Origin: an uncultured Collinsella sp. | GTDB lineage: Bacteria > Actinomycetota > Coriobacteriia > Coriobacteriales > Coriobacteriaceae | Direction: 5' to 3' | DNA: 63,995 bases | NCBI GenBank assembly: GCA_900541195.1 | Contig: UQIY01000005.1 | Span: 1-63,995, forward strand | Shown: in pieces, positions 25,831-33,152 of the stretch | Numbering within the stretch: the stretch's first letter is position 1 | Layout of the letters: each line of letters starts with the position of its first letter | The notes under the pieces: model-generated | Database searches by the model: none | What the model was told of the DNA's origin: nothing | Seen by the model: the letters and a program-made list of their open reading frames with translations, nothing else | Position numbers and translations under genes: made by a program

Positions 25831-26841
25831 CTACTTAAGCGTTGCGTACATCACCGCCTTAATCGTATGCATGCGATTCTCCGCTTCTTGGAAAACACGA
25901 GATTTATCGGACTCAAAAACCTCGTCCGTGACTTCCATTTCAGTGACTCCAAACTTCTCAGCAATTTCGGCACCAACAGTAGTATTAGTATCGTGGAAGC
26001 TCGGAAGGCAGTGGAGGAAAATCGCTTCGGGCTTTGCCATAGACATCACCTCAGCGGTCACACGATACGGCGACATGAGCTTAATGCGGCTTTCCCACAG
26101 CTCTGCGGGCTGACCCATGCCAACCCAAACATCCGTGTAAATTACATCGGCATCACGAGCGCCTTCCTCAATATCCTCTGTAATGGTAATCGTCGATCCA
26201 TGCTCGGCCGCAATACGACTACATTCTGTAAGGAGTTCAGGGTCATAGGATGTAGCCCCCTCCGAATTTCCCCCGATTGGGCCGCAAGAACAGTAGTTAA
26301 TGCCGAGCTTAGCGCAAATGACCATGAGCGAATCGGCGACGTTTCCGGCCGCCTTACCAAAAAATGTAAGTTTCCTGCCCTTAATCTCTCCAAACTCTTC
26401 ACGCATGGTCAGAATATCGGCAAGCACTTGAGTCGGGTGAAATTCAGTAGTCAGCCCATTCCAAACGGGAACTCCAGCTTTTGCAGCAAGCTCCTCAACC
26501 TTCGTCTGCTCAAAGCCGCGGTATTCAATTCCGTCATACATGCGGCCAAGGACGCGAGCCGTGTCCTCAATCGACTCCTTTTTGCCCATCTGGGACGAGC
26601 CCGGATCCAAATAAGTTACACCCATGCCAAGGTCAAGTGCACCAACTTCGAAGGCGCAACGAGTACGCGTGGAAGTCTTCTCAAATAGCAAAACAATATT
26701 CTTACCTTCAAGGTATTTATGCGGAACACCGGCACGCTTCATGCTTTTGAAGTTAGCAGAAAGCTCAAGCAGATACTCAATCTCTTCCGTCGTGTAATCA
26801 AGCAGCTTCAGAAAACTGCGCCCAGCGATGTTAACACCCAT
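25831..26841 (-). CDS. arcB: Catabolic ornithine carbamoyltransferase ArcB
   Basis: A 336-residue carbamoyltransferase that phosphorolyses citrulline to ornithine and carbamoyl phosphate in the arginine deiminase pathway. Motifs: FEKTSTRTR (carbamoyl-phosphate site), FHPTQ and FLHCLPSFHDT (ornithine/citrulline site). The start is placed at the second Met (26841), because AGGAG directly abuts the first ATG at 26850 but lies 9 nt before the second. It is the last gene of arcD-arcA-arcB. Base composition is lower in G+C than in the flanking genes. No carbamate kinase gene adjoins it, although ATP formation in the pathway requires one. Confidence 0.95.
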   Translation of the reverse strand: MGVNIAGRSFLKLLDYTTEEIEYLLELSANFKSMKRAGVPHKYLEGKNIVLLFEKTSTRTRCAFEVGALDLGMGVTYLDPGSSQMGKKESIEDTARVLGRMYDGIEYRGFEQTKVEELAAKAGVPVWNGLTTEFHPTQVLADILTMREEFGEIKGRKLTFFGKAAGNVADSLMVICAKLGINYCSCGPIGGNSEGATSYDPELLTECSRIAAEHGSTITITEDIEEGARDADVIYTDVWVGMGQPAELWESRIKLMSPYRVTAEVMSMAKPEAIFLHCLPSFHDTNTTVGAEIAEKFGVTEMEVTDEVFESDKSRVFQEAENRMHTIKAVMYATLK

Positions 26842-26873
26842 ATTCGCCATCTCCTATCACAGTGGATTTGCAA

Positions 26874-28118
26874 CTAAATATCTTCGCGCCAGAAGGGCAT
26901 GCTCATGCAGCGCGGGCCGCCACGACCGCGGGACAGCTCCTCGGAGGGAACGACCAAAAGTTCCAAACCGTTCTTGTAGAGCTCATCATTTGTGACAACA
27001 TTGCGCTCGTAAACACAGACTTTACCAGGAGCAACGGCAAGAGTGTTCGACCCGTCGTTCCACTGCTCGCGAGATGCCTCAACCATATCGCCGGCACCGC
27101 ACTCAATAAGCTGCACCTTCTCCACGCCAGTAGCCATTTCAAGAATATGTTCAAGCGTGTCATCAATCTCTTGAACAGCGACCATTCCCTCAGAGTCACC
27201 ACGAGTCAGACGATAAACACGAAGGGTCTCAAAAATACCGGGATAAACTGTGAACTTATCGAAATCCACCATGGTGCAAACGGTGTCAAGATGCATGTAA
27301 GCATAGCCGTTGGGGATTTTAATAGCGTAAACGGTATCGATCTCAGAATTCCCAGATCCCCAGAACAAATTCTTTGCAAGCTCCTCAATCGCAGCCGCCT
27401 CAGTTCGCTGGCTAATTCCAATAGCCAAGGTATGAGCGTTAATGTTAAGCACATCACCGCCCTCGATATGCCAGGGATTCTTATGGTCGTACCAAATCGG
27501 AGTCCCTACATAATCGGGATGGTATTTGAAAATCGCTTCATAGAAGGGCACTTCACGATCTCGCTGTTTCCAATACATATGGTGAAGCAGAACGCCTTTG
27601 CCCACGGAAGCAAGAGGATCGCGAGAGAAATACGAGCTCGGAAGAGGCTTCAACACCAAATCATCGGGCTTCGCATCCTCATTATCCATCATACTAAGCG
27701 TAGTCGAGACGCGAGGCAGCTCAAGGTCACGATAACGATACCCCCCCATAGCCTCAAGTACAAACTGATACGAATCTGAAATAGCGTCGAGCTTTTCACG
27801 AACAGCCTGCTCAAGCAGAGGATTGACAATCCCGCTCTCAGCCATAAATGTATCGGTAAACTCAGCGCGAGCCGAGGGGCATGCATCCAGCGCCTCAGCA
27901 ACGAGTTTCTCCATATAGAGAACCTCAACACCTTCGCTCCTCAGAAGATCCGCAAAGGCATCATGCTCCTTTTGAGCCACATCAAGATAGAAACAGTCGT
28001 GAATCCAGACATCCTCGAACTCTTCCGCCTTTACGTTCACAAGGTCACGACCGGGGCGGTGAAGCACAACTTTCTTGAGCTTACCAATCTCGCTGTGTAC
28101 ATTCAGTCCTTTAGACAT
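26874..28118 (-). CDS. arcA: Arginine deiminase ArcA
   Basis: A 414-residue enzyme hydrolysing arginine to citrulline and ammonia. Catalytic elements by alignment with Pseudomonas ArcA: Asp in FSRDPLAS, Glu in WHIEGGDVL, the His/Asp pair in YMHLDTV and the nucleophilic Cys in GGPRCMSMPFWREDI. The N-terminus SEIGKLKKVVLHRPGRDL is the family start. GGAG lies 8 nt before the ATG. It lies 28 nt after arcD and 32 nt before arcB, so the three form one operon. It raises cytoplasmic pH and feeds ATP formation under anaerobic or acid conditions. Confidence 0.97.
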   Translation of the reverse strand: MSKGLNVHSEIGKLKKVVLHRPGRDLVNVKAEEFEDVWIHDCFYLDVAQKEHDAFADLLRSEGVEVLYMEKLVAEALDACPSARAEFTDTFMAESGIVNPLLEQAVREKLDAISDSYQFVLEAMGGYRYRDLELPRVSTTLSMMDNEDAKPDDLVLKPLPSSYFSRDPLASVGKGVLLHHMYWKQRDREVPFYEAIFKYHPDYVGTPIWYDHKNPWHIEGGDVLNINAHTLAIGISQRTEAAAIEELAKNLFWGSGNSEIDTVYAIKIPNGYAYMHLDTVCTMVDFDKFTVYPGIFETLRVYRLTRGDSEGMVAVQEIDDTLEHILEMATGVEKVQLIECGAGDMVEASREQWNDGSNTLAVAPGKVCVYERNVVTNDELYKNGLELLVVPSEELSRGRGGPRCMSMPFWREDI

Positions 28119-28146
28119 TCCTGTTACTCCATTTCAGCCATGAAAC

Positions 28147-29589
28147 CTACAGGGCAATAAGTCCCGAGATTGCTACGAATACGATATTGATGAGCGACAC
28201 GACCAAGAAGAATTTCCAAACGGTCTTCCACCACTGGCCAAGTTTGATCTTACACACGCCCAAACCCGCTACAAGAATGGCGCTAGTAGGACAGATCAAA
28301 GACATCGTCGCGCTACCCATGGAGAGAGCCCACACGGCAGCCTCGGGATTAAGGCCCATGAGTTCGGTCAAAGGTCCAAAAATGGGAGCGGTCAGTGCTG
28401 CAAGGCCAGATGAGCTGGGAACCAGAATCGCCAGGAGGTTCTCAACCGCATAAAGAAGCGTAGTAAAGAGAACCGCCGGGATGCCGCCCAGACCAGTAGC
28501 GAGCGCATTGAGGATGGTATCAATGATCATGCCGTCAGAGGCAATGACAAGGATGCCACGCGCAAGTCCAACGACAATTGCCGAGAAAGCAAAGTCAGCG
28601 ATACCCGCAACAAATTCCTGAGCGATGACGTCCTGACTAAAGCCCGCAATAACACCAGCCAACAGGCCCATGGCCAAAAAGACCGCAGAAATCTCGTTCA
28701 TATACCAGCCCTGGGTCACAAGTCCCCAGATGATAAGGCACATTCCAGCGATAAATACCGCAAGCACGCCTTTTTGACGACCCGTAAATTCCGCGTCAAG
28801 GGCAGATTCATCGGCAGCGAACTCGACTTTCTTGGCGATATCATCCTCAAATGTGATCGATGACTCAGGGTTCTTCTTTACCCTTCGTGCATAGAGGACA
28901 ACCCAAGTAATTGCAACGGCGGTCAAAACAACCCAGGCAATCATACGCAGCCACAGCTGGGGGTTGCCCTGAATACCAAGAATACCTTGCGCAATGAGAA
29001 CATTAAACGGATTAATCGTTGAGGCGATGTAACCCGTGCGCGCTCCAACGAACACGACCATGAACGCCGTCATCGAGTCGAAGCCCATAGCCATCATAAT
29101 TGGCATGAAGATCGCAAAGAACGGGAGAGTTTCTTCCGCCATGCCAAAGCTCGTTCCGCCCAATGCAAAGAGAACCATCGCAATAGGAATAATTAGAATG
29201 TCTTTGTTCTTAAAGCGGCGAACGACACGACCCATTCCGCTCGTGATAGCGCCCGTTTTAGTAATAACCTGAAACGAACCGCCCACAATCAAGATGAATG
29301 CAACGACCTCAATTGCCTCTTGTATACCGCGCGTTGGAGCCTGAAGAACATCGAAGACGCCTTGTCTGAGATCTACTTCATCCCCGGTTTCCTCGTCAAT
29401 ATATGTCTTTTCACTCTGCTCATACGTACCTGCGACAGTGACTTCACGACCGTTCACCTCCTGACGCTGATAGGACCCAGAGGGAACAATCCACGTGAGA
29501 ACAGCGAAGATGACCATAAGTGCAAAGATGATCGCATATACGTGCGGGACCTTGAACTGCTTGATGCCTTTCGAACTTTCCGCTGCCAT
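28147..29589 (-). CDS. arcD: YfcC-family arginine/ornithine antiporter (ArcD-like)
   Basis: A 480-residue transporter of the YfcC/DcuC superfamily (PF03606) with about 11-12 membrane helices. An extracytoplasmic acidic loop follows helix 1 (residues ~40-75). Conserved family segments include FGMAEETLPFFAIF, STINPFNVLIAQG and VPSSSGLAALTAPIFGPL. In arc operons this family exchanges external arginine for internal ornithine. It is the first gene of the operon with AAGGAGG upstream. The arginine/ornithine assignment rests on context. An alternative would be another amino-acid or dicarboxylate substrate. Confidence 0.88.
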   Translation of the reverse strand: MAAESSKGIKQFKVPHVYAIIFALMVIFAVLTWIVPSGSYQRQEVNGREVTVAGTYEQSEKTYIDEETGDEVDLRQGVFDVLQAPTRGIQEAIEVVAFILIVGGSFQVITKTGAITSGMGRVVRRFKNKDILIIPIAMVLFALGGTSFGMAEETLPFFAIFMPIMMAMGFDSMTAFMVVFVGARTGYIASTINPFNVLIAQGILGIQGNPQLWLRMIAWVVLTAVAITWVVLYARRVKKNPESSITFEDDIAKKVEFAADESALDAEFTGRQKGVLAVFIAGMCLIIWGLVTQGWYMNEISAVFLAMGLLAGVIAGFSQDVIAQEFVAGIADFAFSAIVVGLARGILVIASDGMIIDTILNALATGLGGIPAVLFTTLLYAVENLLAILVPSSSGLAALTAPIFGPLTELMGLNPEAAVWALSMGSATMSLICPTSAILVAGLGVCKIKLGQWWKTVWKFFLVVSLINIVFVAISGLIAL

Positions 29590-29739
29590 ATCTCCTCCTT
29601 CATTCCTTTTCCCATCTATCCAGCTGGCACCATAAATGTATGAGGTTGCTCAGCGGTGGTCGGCCAATCATCGCCATCGTGTCGCTTTTCACCTATGAAC
29701 GGCAGCTAAAGTGACGTTATTAATCAATCTGATATTTAA

Positions 29740-29760
29740 AATTGATGTTATTTATCAATT
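29740..29760. promoter_or_regulatory. Inverted repeat in the divergent arc control region
   Basis: AATTGAT (29740-29746) and ATCAATT (29754-29760) form a 7-7-7 palindrome; a further AATCAAT lies at 29722-29728. The 29590-29842 region between arcD and the divergent ArcA paralogue is strongly A+T-rich. Candidate binders are the XRE-type regulator encoded at 31096 or an FNR/ArgR-type protein; the spacing does not fit a standard FNR box. Confidence 0.5.
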
Positions 29761-29842
29761 ACATACGTCTTTTAACTTTTCCGCAACACAACAAGGAACC
29801 TGCCTTAGCCTTATATAAAAACCAGCAGGACAGGAGACAGAC

Positions 29843-31093
29843 ATGCAAGGCGTACACATAACAAATGAAATCGGTCATTTAAAAGCCGTACTTGTCCATC
29901 GACCAGGAGCTGAAACACAAAACTACCCTGATGCCGACTTCAGCCAAGTTTTCTCCCTGCGAAAATGGAGCGGTCGTTTTGACCTCGACAAAGCAATATA
30001 TGAGCACGATTCCATGGTTCAATTGCTTGAGAAACATGGCGTTGAAACCATTGAAATTAGGGACCTTCTCGAAGACTCACTTGAAACTGAGCCCCAATCA
30101 CTTAAATATTTTATTGATGACTACCTCCGTTGCAGTGGGGCAACAGGCAGAGAGTTCCTCGAGACAATAACCCAGCTGTTTGAGAACGCTAAGAACACCC
30201 AGGAATTGGTGAATATAGTACTTAACGGCATTCGCTTTGGAGACACTGAGCTATGTTCAAACCAATCGGAAACACTACGGGCGCTCGTGCACGAGCAATT
30301 TGACCCCGCCTCGCTCTTGGTCAATCCCCTCAACACGCTTTTTTTCACTCGTGATCCTGCTGTGGTAGTCGGAGACGGCATCATCCTAAATCATATGTAT
30401 TGGCCTGAGCGTGATCGTGAGGTCGCCTTATACCGGCAGATATTCACCCACCACAAGATCATGGGAGAAACCCCAGTATGTGATTTGAACAGGAGTAGTT
30501 ACCATATCGAAGGCGGAGACATTCTTGTTATCAGTGCTAAGACAATATTAGTTGGAATCTCTGACCGAACTGAACCCGCCGCCGTCGAGTCACTTGCCAA
30601 AGAGCTCCTGACCTCAAATAAATTCCAGACCACCGAGCTAATTGCGATTCGAGTCCCCTCTGACGGGCTGCGTATCCACCTCGATACGTTCATAAGTAGA
30701 ATTGATCACGACGCGTTCCTCATCGATCGTGAGATATGCAATGCCGTTGATGCATACAGCATTCAACTAAAACGATCCGGAAAGGGCCTTACGATCACTC
30801 CTATCGATCGCACGATTCCGGAAATACTCTCTGCAGCCTGTTGCGAACCAATAAAAGTAATTGACTGCGGAGGCGGGAATCAAACCGCCTACGAAAGAGA
30901 GCGCCGGAACAACGCAACGTCTATCCTTGCACTCTCGCCAGGAAAACTATGCGTATATGAAGAAAACGTTTGGACCAACGAAGCGCTTGAGAAAGCAGGA
31001 ATGGAATTATTCCCGTTATCCATTGACGAGCTCACCAAAGGCTATGGTGGCACAAACTGTCTATGCCTCCCTCTGTGGCGAGAGGATCTATAG
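29843..31093 (+). CDS. Divergent arginine-deiminase paralogue
   Basis: A 416-residue protein homologous to ArcA along its whole length but strongly diverged. The catalytic set appears present: Asp in FFTRDPAVV, Glu in YHIEGGDIL, His and Asp in LRIHLDTFI, and Cys in GGTNCLCLPLWREDL. However, the Arg directly before the Cys (PRC in ArcA) is Asn here (TNC). The N-terminal helical region (residues ~70-150) differs most. It lies divergent to arcDAB and 2 nt before an XRE-type regulator gene. It may act on arginine with altered control or on another guanidino compound, or it may be a sensor partner. The region around 30001-30060 has only 24 G+C of 60. Confidence 0.85.
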   Translation: MQGVHITNEIGHLKAVLVHRPGAETQNYPDADFSQVFSLRKWSGRFDLDKAIYEHDSMVQLLEKHGVETIEIRDLLEDSLETEPQSLKYFIDDYLRCSGATGREFLETITQLFENAKNTQELVNIVLNGIRFGDTELCSNQSETLRALVHEQFDPASLLVNPLNTLFFTRDPAVVVGDGIILNHMYWPERDREVALYRQIFTHHKIMGETPVCDLNRSSYHIEGGDILVISAKTILVGISDRTEPAAVESLAKELLTSNKFQTTELIAIRVPSDGLRIHLDTFISRIDHDAFLIDREICNAVDAYSIQLKRSGKGLTITPIDRTIPEILSAACCEPIKVIDCGGGNQTAYERERRNNATSILALSPGKLCVYEENVWTNEALEKAGMELFPLSIDELTKGYGGTNCLCLPLWREDL

Positions 31094-31095
31094 CC

Positions 31096-31752
31096 ATGGG
31101 CTTCGGGGCAAATATTCGTAAACTCCGCACCATGGAGCATCTTGGTCAGGCGCAACTTGCAGAGATGTTGGGGGTATCTAAAGAGACCGTTTGTCGTTGG
31201 GAAAAAAGTCGGTATGCCCCCCGTGAGCGCCATATTGAAAAGTTACAAGCGCTCTTCGGTTGCACCCGCGATGAACTTGTTGGCGAGGAAAACGGTTTGG
31301 CCGTAAAGCTCGCAAATAAAAGAATCGTCACCGACGAAGACCCTGCTATCCACGAAATGGAGGGCGCATTTCCCGTCATCGATATCGAATCGCAAAAGCG
31401 CCGCATCACGCACAGCCAACAAAATGCTTGCGCGCCTGTAGACGTAGCCAAGCGTCACCCACATAGCGTTTTCGTTAAAATCAAAGGTGACGAAATGTCC
31501 CGCATTTACCCTCCCGGCAGCTTACTACTTGTCGATACCACCGCAAAGCCTTGGAACGGCTGTGCCGTATTGGCGCTCGCAGACGGTAAAACACCGGTAA
31601 TTAGGCGATTTGCAGAAGGAAACGACATGATTGTGCTGTCGTCCCATTCATATGCAACAGCAAGTCCGGATCTGATGTTTAACAAACGGAGGATTAGAAT
31701 CATAGGAGTCGTCGTTTGGTATCAAGCGAGCCACGATCATACGCTTAATTAA
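31096..31752 (+). CDS. XRE-family regulator with LexA/S24-like C-terminal domain
   Basis: A 218-residue regulator. Residues ~1-60 form an XRE helix-turn-helix (IRKLRTMEHLGQAQLAEMLG then VSKETVCRWEKSRYAP). Residues ~120-210 resemble the S24 peptidase domain of LexA/CI (VFVKIKGDEMSRIYPPGSLL). The catalytic Ser position of GxSM is Glu here (GDEM), and the Lys of the VKR motif is Arg (VIRR), so self-cleavage is not expected; the fold probably serves dimerisation or ligand sensing. The ATG at 31096 starts 2 nt after the ArcA-paralogue stop, indicating coupling. It probably controls the divergent arc promoters. Confidence 0.85.
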   Translation: MGFGANIRKLRTMEHLGQAQLAEMLGVSKETVCRWEKSRYAPRERHIEKLQALFGCTRDELVGEENGLAVKLANKRIVTDEDPAIHEMEGAFPVIDIESQKRRITHSQQNACAPVDVAKRHPHSVFVKIKGDEMSRIYPPGSLLLVDTTAKPWNGCAVLALADGKTPVIRRFAEGNDMIVLSSHSYATASPDLMFNKRRIRIIGVVVWYQASHDHTLN

Positions 31753-31812
31753 ATCGACTTTCCCAAAAACGACCGTACCGCACAGACAGCTCAAAGCCCC
31801 AGCCCAAATGAA

Positions 31813-32388
31813 CTACTTTTTGGCGGCTTTGCGCTCGTCGCGGATGCGAGCGCGGTCCATGGCCGCCTCGACGGCCGAGAATCGGCAGCCGCAGTAATTC
31901 TGCCGATACATACCCAGCTCGCGCGAGCGACGCGTCGCCTCGGGGTAATACGGGCGAAAATCGCGAATGACCGGGACGAGCCCATGTGCCGCCGCCAAGC
32001 GCTCGAGCACGTCATTGCAGGTGTCGAACAGCTGATACGGCGAGACGGCGAGCGTCGTGCCCACAAACTCAAACCCGCGCTCCTGGGCCACACGGCACGC
32101 CTCGGCCAGACGCAGGGCATAGCATGCGCGACAGCGACGGGCTCGATCGGCGCCCAGCGGGGCCACGCCGGCCTCCCAGCGCTCCCGGTCCTCCCCCGCT
32201 TCGATAAGCTCGATGTCGCCATCGGCACACCACCGGCGCAGCTCGTCCAAACGCCGCTGCCATTCATCGTGCGGCTGAATATTGGGGTTTGTCCAGCAGA
32301 TTGTGGGCTCAAACCCTTCCTCGCGCAGCAGGCGGACCGGCTCAAGCGAGCACGGTGCGCAGCAAGCGTGCAACAACAACGGCTTCAT
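31813..32388 (-). CDS. queH: Epoxyqueuosine reductase QueH
   Basis: A 191-residue enzyme of the QueH (former DUF208) family, which reduces epoxyqueuosine to queuosine in tRNA and replaces QueG in many anaerobes. Diagnostic Cys motifs are HACCAPC at the N-terminus, CRACYALRL in the middle and NYCGC near the end; they bind the iron-sulfur cluster and adjacent metal. The start at 32388 is chosen because AGGAG lies 6 nt upstream; the first ATG (32394) directly abuts it. It completes the tgt-queA-queH set of this window. Confidence 0.95.
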   Translation of the reverse strand: MKPLLLHACCAPCSLEPVRLLREEGFEPTICWTNPNIQPHDEWQRRLDELRRWCADGDIELIEAGEDRERWEAGVAPLGADRARRCRACYALRLAEACRVAQERGFEFVGTTLAVSPYQLFDTCNDVLERLAAAHGLVPVIRDFRPYYPEATRRSRELGMYRQNYCGCRFSAVEAAMDRARIRDERKAAKK

Positions 32389-32450
32389 CAACATCTCCTC
32401 TCCCGCAATGATTTTTTAATCCCCGTCCCAGAAAAATCATTCCAAAAAGA

Positions 32451-33020
32451 CTACTTTGCGAAAAAGCGCACGCCAAAGGACGTGTCCTCGCAGGCAACAA
32501 TGCGGCGATCGCGCAGAATGGTTCGCACGTAGTACCAGTCGCCCACACAGCCCGACAAATGCAAGCCGGCCGCCAGGTAGCACAGCAGCGGATAGCCCGA
32601 GAACGCAAACCCCAGGGCAAACGCTGTCGTCACAACAACCGTCGGCGCCAGGCAAACTGCCACGTACCGCCGGCGCGAATACACCACGCCCTCGGCGCAG
32701 GCATAGATCATCGCCGTCTCGCGATTCGCCCCAAAGGTCACCTGCGCGCCCGCAGGCGCCAGCAGCTTAAAAAACACACCGTGCACCAGCTCGTGCACGG
32801 CAAATGACGCCGCCGAAACCGCAGCTAAGCCGACTATCCAGCCCAAGACCGTGGTCCAGCCGCCCGCGTCAGCCGCATCCAAGTCCGCAGGCCCGCCCAT
32901 CAGCATAAACACCGGCACCAAGCACACAGCAAATGCGCCGAGCACGGCCATCCCCCACACAAAGCAGGCGTGCAGAAAATCCTCGTCTTCAAACGCATGT
33001 ATGTTGGAAATCTCATTCAT
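32451..33020 (-). CDS. DUF3267 putative membrane zinc metalloprotease
   Basis: A 189-residue membrane protein with about four hydrophobic segments. HELVHG (residues ~76-81) is a zincin HExxH motif placed at a membrane helix, and GCVGDWYYV near residue 157 offers the Asp typical of this family as a third metal ligand. The domain organisation matches DUF3267, a relative of site-2 proteases. Substrate and role are unknown. It lies 62 nt upstream of queH on the same strand. Confidence 0.8.
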   Translation of the reverse strand: MNEISNIHAFEDEDFLHACFVWGMAVLGAFAVCLVPVFMLMGGPADLDAADAGGWTTVLGWIVGLAAVSAASFAVHELVHGVFFKLLAPAGAQVTFGANRETAMIYACAEGVVYSRRRYVAVCLAPTVVVTTAFALGFAFSGYPLLCYLAAGLHLSGCVGDWYYVRTILRDRRIVACEDTSFGVRFFAK

Positions 33021-33152
33021 AGCATCTTAGGATAGCGCCCCTGCCACGTACCCGTCCGCATGTGCGATAATGTCGAACGATATGCACGAATTGACCACCG
33101 CGCCGCCGAGCCCCACGCCCGGCTGCGCTCTCACCATATGCGAAGGAGTCCC

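Noticed and set aside
29740..29760. Canonical FNR box
   Set aside because: The half-sites TTGAT/ATCAA are right, but the spacer is 7 bp rather than 4 bp.
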